Source: Planococcus citri (lineage: Eukaryota > Arthropoda > Insecta > Hemiptera > Pseudococcidae). Taken from it: a stretch of DNA of 64,000 bases. The stretch's first letter is position 1. Each line of letters begins with the position of its first letter. Positions 38,401-53,400 of the stretch are shown here, one piece after another. The position numbers and the translations under genes were made by a program. Location: positions 32,398,836-32,462,835 of the forward strand of contig NC_088681.1 in the NCBI RefSeq assembly GCF_950023065.1, written 5' to 3'. The notes under the pieces are model-generated. The model was not told the DNA's origin, did not search any database, and saw only the letters and a program-made list of their open reading frames with translations.

Positions 38401-41400
38401 TTTCAGCTTGCTTTCTTCTTCGTTCGCATTCTTGTCGAGTGGAAGACACGGTTTTCAGTTCAACAGCCAAATCTGCATTTTCAGCTTCTAACCCTTGTTT
38501 CGCTTTTTCTAGCGCCGCTTTCGACTGCAAGCATACAATCATGATTTTCGCGAACAAAGATTCGTAAATTACCACACATAAATATATAATCACGTAACAC
38601 AGACGATTAACTATACGATAACAACGATTCGAATGATTTTCAGTAATCGTAATTTTTCAGAATTTTCCCTCCTCCCTTAAGAAGCCATTTATTTCTGTCG
38701 TACCTTTTTCAACGATTCCAATTGTTCGTTGATTTCAGCCAATTCTTGACTATGCTTGTGTCTCATTTCGGTGAGTAATACTTCGTGCGTTTGAGTATCT
38801 TCTTCTAACGTCTTTTTCAACGTGGCCAATTCCTGAACAATGGCAAAAATAACACACGTAAGCGGGATGAAAATAGCGAAAACGCAAAAATACCTAAACG
38901 GTCAGCTATTTTCGAGCAGACGTTTACTTACTTGTTCGCGTTTAGAACGCAATTCTTGCATGGCAGCGGTCGTATCCAGCGAATCGAGCAATTCGTTCTT
39001 CAAAGCTTCCAATTCTTCGTTTAAATCGCGTTTTTGTTTTTCAGCTTTAGCCCTGGCGTTTCGTTCGGCTTCTAAATCTTCTTGCAATTCGGTGTATTGC
39101 GACTCGAGTTCTCTCAACGTTTTTTGAATCGACGCTTTTCCTAAAATCCGAGCAAAATACAGCCGAATGAAATGATGTGTCAAGTTACGAACGTAGGCTA
39201 GGAGAGATTTTTTTTATCAACACTCACCGGCAGCTTCTTCGTCGACCCTCATCTGAGCCTGCGTTAATTCTTCTTCTCTTTTGCCAAGTTGCAGTTGCAT
39301 TTCTTCAATCTGCATCTTTCTTTCGTTGAGTTGTTCTTTCAAATCGTTAACCTGGGCGTGAGAAAAAAATTCGCGATTAAATCGTAAACTATGGTTATTT
39401 TACAGACGCTCGGGCATACGTAAACGGCGCTTACTTCGGTTTCTACTTTTCTTTTTGTGCGATCCATTTCCTGTCGTTGTTGATTATCTTTATGTACTTT
39501 TTCTTCCAACTCGGCAATAGTAGTTTCGTATTTGGCGCGTAATTTCGTCAAATGCTTGGCTTTCTCTTCTTCTTCGGCTAAAGCTTGAGCCAAATCGGCG
39601 GCTCTGTCTTCCAAAACTTTCTTTTCTTTCGACAGTTTGACGTTGGTGTCTTCGGTCAGAGCTAAATCTTCTTCTAGTTTTTTGATTTTCGCGTCGCATT
39701 GAACTTTTTCCAGCTGTAATTTTTGTCTGGCCGCTTCTTCTTCTTCCAGTTGTTCTTCCAAATCCTGTCACACGAGACGATAAAAATTAGCGCGTGAAAA
39801 AACAACACGAAATAACGACGAAACAGGCGGAAACCATGCGACTGCTTCTGGCCGCCAATTTTTTCACTAATTACCAACCTGAATATTAAGTTGAAGCTTT
39901 TTCTTTTCTTGTTGCAACGACGTCACTTTTTCTTCTTCCTCTTCGATTCTGGCTTCTAATTCGTGCAATATTTCTTCCAATTCTTGCTTGCGAGTAACAG
40001 CTCTGCAAAACGTACGCACGAAAGCGTGAGAATTTTCCCAACAACTCGAAAAATCTCGACGCTAAGGCGAGACTTTACCTGATTCTCATCTCTTCGGCTT
40101 CGGCGCACAGTTCTATTTCGGCTTGCAACTGTTCGGCGATGATATTTTTCTCTTCCACGATTGATTTGTGTTTCTTCTCCAACTCTTCGGCTACCTTTAC
40201 TTGCGAATCCAACTTTTCTCTAATTACACGCAATTCTTCTTCTTTCAAGCTCAATTTCTCTTCTTGTTTGGTCACTTGCAGCAAAGGTTTCACCTGAAAG
40301 GCGCGCACAATTAAGCGAAATGAGTTCTATTCTCCGCAAGTGATGGTTTAAAAGGTCGTCAGTATTACCTTGGTATACAGCCTCCACCATTGCCAATTTC
40401 TCAGTTTCAAATAGGCCGAACAGTTTCTTTGTATTACTCGAATGGCGTTCAGCTGCTGAAGTCTTTTCTGGTAATTTCTTCTGGCCAAGTAACCTCGGCA
40501 GAAAGCCTGAAAACAAGAAAAATACGGGAAATTAGGCGACGCGACGCTGACTCGTGTGCGATGTCGAATCAACGACTTACTTGGAAATTCACTATGAGGT
40601 CGGTGATTTTGTAATCACGCTCTTCTTCCAAGTGGGCGAGCACACCAGCACGGAAGAAAATTTTCGATTGTCCGACACGGTACAAATTGTGGTCCAAGTC
40701 CAACGATTGAATCATCTTTTCGCAGGCTTTCTTACCGTCCATAAATCCTTTGGGAATCGCGTTCGGAGTCAAGAGTTCGTAACGTTGTCTGAATTCCTGC
40801 AGCGCAAAACAAAACCATAAAGACTCACATAACAGGGATAGCGATTATGAAGGGCGATATACGCTACGATACCGTACCTGGAACGGAATTCTATTGGGGA
40901 AACCTTGTCTACAAATACGGATACCTTCCAGAACACCGTTGCATCTCAACTGATCTAGAACTAAAGGCGCGTCGATATTTCCGGCCTTTTTCGCGTGATT
41001 CGGTATGATACATCGCACGAAATTTGGGTTCGTGTTTCTCAACGTGATCATCAGTTTGTTGAGTTGTTCCTTATACAGCTGGGAAACGGTACGGAACATT
41101 CCTTTTCTGTAATGTAAAAAAAAAGGAGGCATCAGTCTAATCCGTTGTTACACGTGAGTAACGAAAATGGGACGCTCTTTACCTTGTTCTGGAACCGAAC
41201 GTCGAATCACTGAGAGCTTGTTGAGCCATGCCGACGATTTCCGCATCTTTCCAAATATGCACGACGAACGGATCTTGCGACGCTTGCAGCAAAGATACCA
41301 CGTTTTCGTTCAACGGATCCATATTCTTCATCAACCACTGCGCCGCCGAATAGTCGACCTAAGATTGCGCCAAACAAGATTCGCGTGTTAATGAGTGATT

Positions 41401-44400
41401 ATCGACGTTTAGAGCTGATGAGCTGACCGGAGTAAGCTTACTTTTCCAGCGTAGTGAATAATAGCGAAATCGGCTACGCCTCTGAAGTCGGTTTTCACGA
41501 ATTTCGGATGAAGACTATGCGCGCCGACCAATTTTTCCACGAAAGACTTGTCCGTTGCTTTGGGGAACCAACATTCTTCATCCAACAAAGCCATCACACC
41601 CATCGGCTGTTGTCAAAAACAAACGAAACGTATCGAGTATTATCGTACGGTACAGATAGATCAGACTTTCGGCGACGACCTCAGTTAAATCGTGTAAAAA
41701 CTTACCTTATCGATCAAGTCGATGGTCGGTTGTAAATCCAAGCCGAAATCGATGAATTTCCATTCGATTCCTTCGCGTTGGTATTCCTCTTGCTCGAGTA
41801 TAAACATGGTATGATTGAACAACTGTTGCAATTTTTCGTTCGTGTAATTGATGCATAATTGTTCGAAAGAATTCAACTGCAGGAGGAAAAACAAACAAAT
41901 AAATCGTCGTAATAAGGCAAATCATCGATAAGAACAGAAACCAGCGTCTACGTACGTTGAATATTTCGAATCCAGCCATATCCAAGATTCCAATAAAGGA
42001 GGCTCCTTGTCTTTTGGTGCGATCTAAAGAACGATTGATTCTGTTCACCAACCAACGGAACATACGTTCGTAGCAAGCTTTTGCGATCGCTTCGACGGCG
42101 AATTCAACCTAAAAAAAAAATACAATCGCGTATTATTGAAACGTAATGCGCGTACGTTACACTATCATCATGACTCGAGACCGACCTGCTCCTTGGTTTG
42201 AGCTTTGGTAACGTGATCGCGGCCAACTTTAATTTTCGGTTTAAGGAAAGCTTTGGTCATCTCGGTGACGGACAGTCCCAACAGATGAGCTACTTTTTGG
42301 GCAACCGTATTATCAGGCAGCGTCGCTTGATCGCTGTTTCGTTCTTGTTTGAAATTCATGTTACCGAACAGCATGACCGCGCTAACCACTCGGAACAGAG
42401 CTGAAAAACGTAAACCAATAAATCAACGAATCGACGAACCGACGAATTAGCAAAAACCAAGGACGACATACCCGAATAGTCTTCGTTGGTCATGCCCATG
42501 ATGTTCATCGCGTTTACGGTGGATTGAAATTCGGCCGCATCGTCGACTCCCGGAACTGGTAACGGGCCGTACTTGAGGAATTCGTACGTTTTCGGATCTT
42601 CCAAAATGAATTCTTCTACAAAGTGCAAAAAAAAACAAAGAAAAAATCGTATGAAGTCGCGAATACTCAAATTATGCAACGAAAATAATTGCAGAATGAG
42701 AAACTACGCAACGTGCACGTACTTCTTTGATCGGCGGATGCTCCGGCCAATAACTGGTAAAATATGTGGAAAGTTCGTTCATCGGTGGCTTGTCTGATCG
42801 CTCTGGATTTTTCCAATAAATACGTTTCAATGTTCGCTCCAGCGATGTAGCCGGAAGCGTCGAAATTGATTCTGATAAATTTACCCTGCAAACGAACAAA
42901 TACGTATGAGTGTAAGTTCCACTAGGACGGTCTTTCGTTGATAAGCAAAACGATGAAAAAGTAAGTGATCTCCTGAGACGTGAAGAAATTATAGGGGATG
43001 AGACTGAAATTTTCACAACTTTTTTCGCCAGGTTTTGTTTTTTTCTTACCTCAGACCCCACCTCCCTCCTTCCCTCCAGTATTTTTCATGCTAATTAGGC
43101 AGGTGTGGCTGAAACAAATTTTGGAAGGGAAAGTTGGAAACAAAATGTTGAATAATTTCAAATGTTCAAAAACGATGCTTTTACGCCTACTTGAAAAAAT
43201 TTCAATTCTTCTATTGCAAGGTTGGTACTAAAATCCAAAATCAAAAATTCACGTTTTGTTCATGTTTTTTTCTTAGACTTTTGACCTTTTGAAAATCAAA
43301 TTCGAACAGAATATTTTTGATTTTTGCCCGATCGAAGCAAGGGCGAAATCTCTAGAAAATTTACAATATGTGAGATACAAAAAAATCATTTTCAATACCT
43401 ATAAGAAGTTTCAACGCCAAAATTTTGTGCATTTTAATATTTTTGGATGAAATTTCGCACCTTTTTTTTCGTTTTCTGTGCACTTTTTAGCACCAGTACG
43501 ACCCTGTTTTCACTTTTCAGGAAATTAATTTTCCAAAATATGAATGAGACCCAAGCGAGGCGAGGGCAAAAACTCTCGAAAATTCATAATTATTCACTTT
43601 TTTAGGACATAATTTTTACATTTTCAAAAACAACCATTTTGACAAAAATTAGAAATTATTGTTTCCAAATTTCCGGCGAAAAATAGAGCATTGTTTGATA
43701 TTTCAGCAGGAGTTGGGACTTTCTGGCAGTTTTGACAGTAACGCAGTGGTGAGACCTTTTTTTTGAGGGGGGAGGAATTTCAAGATAAAACAACATTATT
43801 TTTGATGTTTGGAGTCAATTTTTCTAATCTACAACTTAGCAAGAGCGAAAACTTTTTGAAAATTCATAATTCAAGAAGTAAAAACCTATGGTTTTTGGTA
43901 ATTCTTTGATTTTCCCTGCTTCCACAATATTTCTTTCCAACATTTTCCAAATTTCCCAACGTTTTCCAACACACCAAATTTTCCCCAAAAATTCCCTACT
44001 TTTTAGATTAGTTTTTTTGTTGGAGAAAAGACCCCCCCCCCTTCAACACGTCTCTGGTGATCTCATATTCAATTCATCATCTATCATTAATCTATGTAGC
44101 TCAAATTCCTAGTTTAATCGTTCGGATTTGCGTAAAGTTTATAATATTGCGTTGGCGAGACTTGTTTGCTTTCAGCCAAAAATAATTCCAAGTCATCTTC
44201 GAATGAATAAATTGATAATTTGGTGGAAGATTTCAATTTGCTCACCTATCTACTCGTCAATTGTAGTCTACTTGGACCCTACTCTTTACCTAATTCAAAG
44301 TAACTTTGGGAGAGTACGAATTCAGCAATTTGGCTTTATAACAAAACGGTCAGCAAATTTTAAAGATTTATTGCACCGGACGCTTGACTAGACCAAGTTC

Positions 44401-47400
44401 ACCCTTGTCGTTAAAAGAATGCAACGATAAGTACGTTTGGGCCAGCGCAGCGATAAGGCTCGGCGAGGCGTTAATTATCTCGGATTTGACACTTTATCAC
44501 GTTCACGAGTTGTTTCGCTTCGTACATAATATTTCTTTCTCGCAATAAGCTGATTTGTTCGAATATACCTAAGGCTGCGACGTACGTATTTATCGCACAC
44601 GTATACTGATAAAATTTCGCGATACGAGGCGAAAAATTCGATGCATTATTGCAAAATGTACAGATGCGTACCGAATGTTTACTGTTAACGCATACGCCGC
44701 GCTCTCAAAACGTTTTTTGGCGCGCAAGTAATTAAACGTAGGTACGTCGGAGTTTTAGGTGTCAATAAACCAGCCAAATGAGCGTTCGTATTGCGAGAAG
44801 GTCAAGGTACCTGGTACACGCGTCGACCAGCGCCATACCGAGAAAATTAGCCGACAAAATACCGCATTTCATTGCTTCCTAATTCGCGAAAAAACACTTA
44901 CATCAGACCTATAAAGAACAGAAAGAAGGGGAGAGAAGAGGAAGGGGCAAACAAACCATATCACGCGAATCCGAAATCTCAAAGAGCTATGGAAATACGT
45001 ATGTACGATGATACTTAGTACTTACGAATCTGGAAGAATTGTCGTTTTTCACGGTTTTGGCATTTCCAAATGCCTCTAGAATAGGATTCGCTTGTAAAAG
45101 TTGCTGTTCCAATTCGCCCTGTAATACAAATACAGTTCAACCGTTAATTATACAACATACAAAAATTCTAAACATAAATTTAGGTAAATATTTTATTCGT
45201 TGTAAGACGTAAGCGCGTATTTTTTCAAAACGTTCCGAAGCGGGAATAACTTGTTTTTACATTTAATAATAAAAAATATAAAATAACCCTCGCCAGTTAC
45301 ATGAGTAATAGATCTATTTACATATAGAGCGAGAAGCAAGATTGAGACTAATTAATATGTAGGTACATACTTATATATAAGTAGGTAATGTCATAGGTAG
45401 GTATAGTGACGGGGTGACATGACACAAGATGAACCAATTTTTTTGGAACACCTTCGCTCGAAAAATAAAATTTCAAATTTTTAAAAAAGAATCGTGTAAT
45501 ACGAAACAATTTTCAGAAAATTTCGATTTTATTATAAGTGGTAAGCCAAGGTTACCTATAGTACCTACTAGAAAATCTTGTTTTTAAAAAATATAAAAAG
45601 TACTCAAACAATCTGGGTGATACGTTGAGGTAAAAGTACAGTACTTATTAGGTATCTAAAATGAAAAAAAGAAAAAAAAATCTTCGTCTTGGTCCATACG
45701 TACCTAAACACCTACCTCAAATGTTGCCTAATTTCCAATACGCGTAAGGATTAGCATAAACAGAAAAAAAAGTAATATCGTCAATTAACTTGTTTGAAAA
45801 ATCTTTTTTAAAAAACACTCCCCAGATAACATGCCTGATAGGCGATTGTTTTCGAATCGGGCAGTTATCTACGAGTAAGTACACTAGGTACACACTTGAA
45901 ACGATATTTCGACGAAAAAACTGCCCCAAGTTTTGAAATTTGGATTTTAAAAATTTTTCTAGAATTTACAAATTGGCTGAGAATTTACTTTTGAACCGAT
46001 AGTGGAACCCCTACATGATCGAGGTATGTCCAATATAAGCGTCAACCAATGTTACAGATGGTGGAGTTCATTATTCTCTCTTTCAGAGAAATTTCAAATT
46101 CCAAAATTTTTGCAAAAAACTGAAAACTCGCTGAAAGTTTTAGAATGCCTTGACTGATACTTTTTGAGATGTCCTTTTAAAATTGCTCAAATTTTCAAAA
46201 ATTCGCTAAAAATCCCAAAATGAACTTTGGCACTCGAAATTTTGGATACAGGGTTCCAGGACATACCTTTGCGATTTATCAAATGTCGGAATATGTAGAT
46301 AAGCACCTGATTAAGTGGCAAAATAATTCTGTTTTTCCAAAACTAAAGAAAGCCCTATACGCTACATCCCCTGCTTCAAAGCAAATATGTTTCTATCATT
46401 AGTAACCCTCCCCTCCCCCTCCCCCCACTACAAAGCTCTCAATTTCGCCAAATTGTGTGTCATATTTCGGTCTGATTTCCAACAAGACTTCGTGACTTGA
46501 TACAAAAATCCTCTTTATGGGTCCTAGATTTTTGTTTTCTTCACTTTTTGGAAAAATGCATTTCTTTCATCAAGTTTTCATTTTTGCTTAGCTTGGGAAA
46601 TGTCGGATGACCTTTTTTACTATCGTTATTACAATTTTTTCTCATCAATTCTTATTTTTAATGTTTTTCAAAAAGTGTTTTTGACTAATGTTTTTTACTT
46701 ATGTTGTTGAATTATTCTTGAAAAAGAAATTAATAATTTACATTCATTTGTTCTGTTTGAAATGAAGAAGGATTCGAGCTTTTTCAAAACTTTCATATTC
46801 CAAAACGACTTTTCTCCGAAAGCTCAACTTTTTCATCATTTAGCCAATTTGGCAGGTTGTTCCATCAACATGAAAACCTATTAGAGAACCTCCAAAGGGT
46901 TAAGTATACAACATTGTATTGGTTTGGGTACTACGTACAAAGATTACAAAGTCTACTATAGTTGATAAATATTATGTATTATTTACAAAACGAACAGTCA
47001 CATCGTCGCATTGGGAGTAAAACAAGGCCGTCATGCAATTACGCTACGAGAAGCAATTCTATGTTCGATTTGTAATCTAAACTGTATAAAGATAGAGAAA
47101 ACATAGAGGCCGACGATATGCGTCGATTGTTTACGGTCGGGCCGAGATTGAAAGGTTGCGATTTTTTACAAGATACGCATCAATTTTGATGAACGGAGGC
47201 GTAGCCAAGCAGAGAGCACAAAAATTGATAGTTTTTATAAAAAGTTTCTGAACCAACTTTTTCGAAAATTTTCGCTTCAGCAGTACCTAATTTTGCCACC
47301 ATTAATAAAATTATCACACATAATGAAGAATTTTCAGAAAATTATCCCAAATTTTGATGTTTTATATTTAAAATCTAGTTTTGCCCCCCTCCTTGGTGAA

Positions 47401-50400
47401 ATTCTGGCTACGTCACCGAACGTACAACAGCTCATTCTTCTCTTTATACAGCCTAGATTGTAATTACAATAAGTTGTTTTCCTTTTAAGGTAAAGAAATA
47501 TGCGAATAAGCGATATCTACTGATAAGCATAAGCTCGAATACTACACCGCGACCGTCGCGTCGCACTACGAACTATTAGCGAGGTACATCTGATACTTTA
47601 CATATACACAAATACACATAGAAGTACTCAATTTACCAACAAATATTACGTAGATCAGGTTTAAAAGTCGAGTAGATAATACGTGTAAAGGTATTATGGG
47701 TGTATCATCAAAGTTTCCGAGTTTCCATCAGTTGGTAATACATAACGCTGGCCGAGACAAACAAAAAAAGTTATGCATGTACATTGCACACACAGAGCCT
47801 ATCTCATCATGAGAAGGAACTAGCTGCACCTAAAGTGTACCACTTCCTTACTTTTCTCATGAAATATATTTGTGAGGGGGGGGGGGGAGACTGCATTCAC
47901 ACACAAAATTTCAGCGAAATCAATCAAAAAGAACACGTTCAACAGGTATTTTCTTCATCTTTAGCATGGGAAATTCAACTCTTTTTGCTGTGTAGAGCAT
48001 TATACTCTTGTAAGCCGAATCTGGCTCATTTTTGGCATACAAAATATGTTGGGACTTTGTTAACACGTATGCCAAAAATGAGCCGAATTCGGCTTACACG
48101 AGTATAATGCTCTACACAGCAAAAAGAGTTGAATTTCCCATGCTAAAGATGAAGAAAATACTTACCTGGTAAAAGTGTTCTTTGTGGCCAATTTTGCTGA
48201 AATTTTGTGCATGAATACAGTAACTCTCCCTCAACATATCCCCCCCCCCAAAAAAAATAATTTCAATTTTTTTCAGTAAAAAATATTTTATGAGAAAATT
48301 GAGGAAATGGCGTACATTTTTTTCGCTCCCATGAACAGTTAGAGTCATGTCGCACATAACCTTTTTTAGCTCGTCTAGGCGAGATCTACACGTGGTTCAA
48401 ATACTCCGAAACTTGTCTGATACACCAAGTATAGCAGATGCAGGATGTTCATTTGAATCCAAGTCCATTGTGGTAAGTACAAAACATAATTTCGAGTGCT
48501 CAATCAAACAGGTGTTGGAATTTGTAGCATTACCAAAACAGATTCGGTGAAATTGCAGTTGAATTCAAATGATAACCCTGTCTGTATTAGGTAATAGGTA
48601 CTAGATAGTAAGGTAACTAGGTAGAGGTACTTACAATAAATAGCGCAGTTGACGCCTGAATGTCGGAACAAGTGTCACAGAATACGAGTACATAACAGTT
48701 GAAATCGTGAGCATAAACCAAAATACGAGTACGAGTGAACGGACATAAACAAAACAAAAACAAAAGATAAACAAGGTATAAGAAATGAAACCATACTGAT
48801 TCAAGGTACGCTTTTTTAGCTGTACGAAATTACCACATTTTACAATCTACAGTTTACAGTACATATTTTTAAGCAAACTACATCTACAATCTACGATTTA
48901 CGAGCTATATTACGGCTCATTCATTCGTTTGCATTGCATCTTTGTTCATTTTGCAAGCGTGCACTTAACGAACGTGTCAAAGCTTTACAGCAGCGCAATC
49001 CGAAGAAAAAAGTCGAAAAACTACGGATATAATAATATGTAGTATGTGGCTATCAACTACATATAAGTAGGTAATTATAGGTATACAGAATAGAACAGAC
49101 TCACCTGCGTACACCTAGATCTGCTCTCTTTATATATCTACTGTCTTATCTACAAATATGTCAACTGCATAGGGCAAAAGATAGCCTCGACAAATTTGCA
49201 AAAAAATATATCATTTGCTCTGAGACCCAGTCCATGCCCATTTTCTACTCCCCAAATTGGCTAGCATAGATGGAAGCGAAGACTCAAAAAGTTCCAGGTT
49301 TTGGTCAGACATTTGGGTCTCAAGGTTCAGGTCTTTTGAATTATTACAAACCAATTACGTATATCGGCAATTACACTTATATATGTACATAGCACACTTT
49401 TTGATAACTTTAATCGGTGGGAATCGAGAGCCTTTGAGTACCCTGATCATACCTTCGTGTTGCTAGTTTTGGAATCCAGTTTTGGAGCCCATTAATCAGG
49501 TCTCGGGTACGGTTCTTGCAAGTTTTCCAAAAATTTATTGAGACTTTGCGAGTTTTTGGTTCCAATTCTAGAATTCGTGCTCGGGTGAGAAAATGATATT
49601 ACCAAAAAGCGCTAGACAAATCTGAGGCTGAGGAGTAAGGACCAATTGCACATGCCGAAAATCAGTCTCAAACTCTCGGTATTACTAACGTCAAACGACG
49701 TGACGCAACTTACTGGTATCCGCATCGTCGTCAATCGTGTCATTTTACAAGTCGTACTCGTAATCGTAAAAAATTGATCTACTAAAACGATAAATTTTCG
49801 ATACTAATTCAGCGAGATGAATGCGCCGGCGCGGCGTCGCGTCGACTTGTAGGAAAGGCGCCAGCGCCGGCGCCACGTCACGTCAACGTTAGCGCCGTAA
49901 TACATAATAATAATTGTCCATCTATGCCGCGAATAATGCGAATATTCATAGCCAATGGCCAATGGGTAATAAGCGAATGAGTGAGAACGACGATTCGAAT
50001 TGTGGCAGTGAAAGTGCAACTGTTGCCCATATAGACGTCAAACAGTCGAGTCGTTCGGATCTTGCGTCTACGATACACGATTGACGATAGTAACAGTACA
50101 GGTACCATATATACCATAACTACAAAATAGTGTTTTGCTGTAGAGACAGCGCGAGAAAAAAAGAAGGAGAAAAAGATAACAGAGGTACGTAAACATTGAG
50201 CCTGGTCTCGATTGTACAGCGCAAAGTATCGAAGCAGCGGCGTCAATTCGCGTCTATAAATGGTCATCCTACACTACGACAACATGAGCTGAGCCGGTCA
50301 ATCGCAACCGTAGGTACTTAGTATGTATTTATGAGGTACGCGATACGCGAAAGAAAAATAAGTAAAAACCGTAAATAAATATGGCGCAATATGAAGCGTT

Positions 50401-53400
50401 AGCCACAATGTAGAGAGATTTCCTCACAAGAGAACACCCCTTCCTCCATGATAATCTCCTATCAGCACAAGACATAGAAAAGTCGAAAGAGGACCATCTC
50501 TCAATTTCCAGCTGCTGAAGCGAGGTTGATTTTTCATTTTCCAAGCTTTTATCTCACGGCATAGGTAATTCGCCCAATAACCGCATCATGTGAACTTCAG
50601 CAGTTCAAATTTAGGATGGATGGAAGCTGGTCTGATTGGGCGGACTGGACGATTTTTCGAATTCATCGTCGGAAACAAATCATGTAAAAAATTCGTTTTC
50701 TGACCGGAATTCCGCATCTGGCCAATCATAGCAGTACGGTGGAGGAGATAGAGCGATTCCTTAAAATGGATGATCATAGTACGAGTACAAGACAGCGTAA
50801 ACTAATGTATCTACTTGTATGTACCTGTGGAACAAAAAATTTAAAAATTCGCCAAAAAAATTTCTTGATTTTTTTCTCAATTTTTCATAATTTTCAAATG
50901 GGGGGGGGGGGTTGAATTTTTGTAACGTCTCGAGTAGTGAATACATACTCGTATTATTGATAATCAATAATTCACTAATTATTTTGCGCGGGTAGGCAAT
51001 TAGGTAGTACCTACTTATGAAGCTGCACAAGGGGGAATGGGGCGGGAGTTGCAAACCGCACAGTGATTCAGATGAAAAATTTAGCCAGACAAACTCAGAT
51101 TTTTGCACATAAAACGTGACTTCTTTGGTGAACAATTTGATTTTTGACGACTATTCGACCCCAAAACTCATGCCAAGCCCCAAAGAAAGGTGAAAAACTT
51201 CAATTTATCAAAGACAGGGTGTCCACTGATTTCTGGAAATGATTTTCCTTAACTTTTCCAGGTTTTCCAGACCAATTTTTCTATTTTTCCAGACCATTTT
51301 TCTCAATTTTCTATGCTCACCCCGTACTTTAATTTTTTTTAAAAAATTTTGGAAGGGGGTAATTTTTTTCATAAGCTTCTCTTGGAACTGGATTTCGGAT
51401 ATAAAAAACAGCTTAACTTTGATTATTAACTTTTCTAATTAAAAATAAATAAAACATGCATCAAGTTTGGCCAATTGATAAAATACATAATGTATTCATG
51501 TAACTTATGAAATTTTTTTTTTGATTTTTGAAGGCCTTAAAATGTGAAATTTGTTCATTTTAAAATGAGAGACAAATTGGCCCGAGCGAAACGAGGGCGA
51601 GAACTTTCAAAAATTTTCATTATAAGATGCCTGAAAACGAGTTTTTTTTTGGAATGCGAAGAGTGTTTATTTTTTGGTTTTTTAAATTTGTAATATTGGA
51701 ATGGATTTTTTTTAAAGGAAGTTTACTCTTGAAAAAGAAAAGAGAACAGACTTGAGCGAAGCAAGGGCGGAAGCTTCTGATAATTTGAGTTTCGAGAGGC
51801 ATAAAAACGAGGTTTTTCTATGTGAGGACGAGAAGCTTTTTTTTTGGCTTTTAAAATTTTAGAATATTTGAATTAAGTATGTTTGGTTTTTTTAGTGAGG
51901 ACGAGTAGCTTTTTTTTGGATTTTCAAATTTTAGAATATTTCAATTGTTTTTTTTTCTGCAGGAAGTTGATTTTGAAAAATAAAACAAAACAGGCCCAAG
52001 CGAGGGCGAAAGCTCTTGTAAATTTGTATGTATTTCGAGATGCTTAAGAACGATGTTTTTTTCGTGAGGAGTTCATTTTTTGGCATAAAAACTTGATTTT
52101 TATAATCTAGAAATTTTCATGTTGCCTTTTGAAAAAGAAAAGAAGCCCGAGCAAAGCGAGGGCAAAAGCTTTTGAAAATTTGCGTTTCGAGAAGAGAAAA
52201 ACAGTGTTTTTCTTTCATCACAGGTCCTTATTCAGAATTTTCAATTATTCGTTTTTTCAAAATTCCAGGGATTTTGTGTGAAAATTACGAAATTCCCTGA
52301 CTTTTCCAGGTTTTCCAGGTTTTCCAGGTTTTTCAGACCTGTGGACACCCTGAAAGAATACCCACAGTACTGGTATAAAAACGTAGGTTTTTGAAGGCGC
52401 TGAATGCTGTTTTGAAGAATACTTCACTGCGAACACGAAAATGGGATCCAAACAGAAGGTACAAAATCAAAATCTTTCAATAGGTACAATACTAATAATG
52501 GGTATCTAAATGCAGGTTTTCGGGGGTTCAGAATTCATTTTCGAAGACCATTAGACCTAAAACGGAAATCCCCAAAAATGATTCTAAAAGTGAAGCACGA
52601 AAACCAGAAAATTTCAAAAAATACCATATTGGTTCATCAAATTAATGGATACAAATAAAAATCGCCTTTAAAGTGACATTGAGAGGGATTGAAAAATACG
52701 AATTATTAAAATAGGAGGCATTATCTTCATCGATGTCATTATCTCTGTTGATTTTTGGATTTCAACCCCTCCCCCTTCCCGCGCCATTCTAGCAGAGGCG
52801 GATATTTTTGATTAAAAGATCAAATGGTTTACGAAATTGAAATCAGCTTCTTCAAAACCAACTGATTCGATATTCATATTGCATTTTTCAACATTTCTGA
52901 ATTTCACCCCCCCCTCCTCGATGAAACTGAAATCAGCGTCTCAACAAATTGATGATTCAGTTACACAGACGTCATTGTCAGCAACTGTAGATTTTTTCAG
53001 TGAGGTCAGCTCTTTTGGAGCACTATTATTTTCTACACTGATAGAAATTTTTCGTAAAAGTTACTTTAAATTTGGTATCATTTACAATATTTTTGGTAAG
53101 TGTTGCCTTTTTACAATAAATATTACGAGAAATCACGGAAAAAATCATAGAACACTTTTTTTTGGGTATTTATTTTATAATTTTCTGTATTCAAGAAGAA
53201 GTTTTGTGTAACCAGTACGATAAATTGCGGAATGAATACTTCCCGGAATGATTACGTAAAATTTCAAGTAATTTATACTGAATTTCAGAGCTAGTAGAAC
53301 TGAATGCTAAAGTAACCATTACAAGGCAGGGAAAAACAACGGTTTCAGCATAATGTAAAGGAACAGTAACCCAATGTGTCAGGTATAAATACTGTGAATT

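Noticed and set aside
39490..39771. 93-codon Arg-rich minus-strand frame overlapping a rod exon
   Set aside because: Alternative frame of the 110-codon rod exon. The coiled-coil frame is the real one.
36432..40820. Plus-strand frames of 74-108 codons opposite the myosin exons
   Set aside because: Antisense shadows of Glu/Lys-rich coiled-coil codons, which read as Ser/Phe/Leu-rich frames on the other strand.
47784..48357. Open frames of 107 and 81 codons on opposite strands with shared words
   Set aside because: They are the two arms of an inverted repeat read on each strand.
49878..50267. 129-codon frame on the minus strand inside the myosin intron
   Set aside because: No family resemblance. 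Lies beside a GC-rich island where stop codons are rarer by chance.
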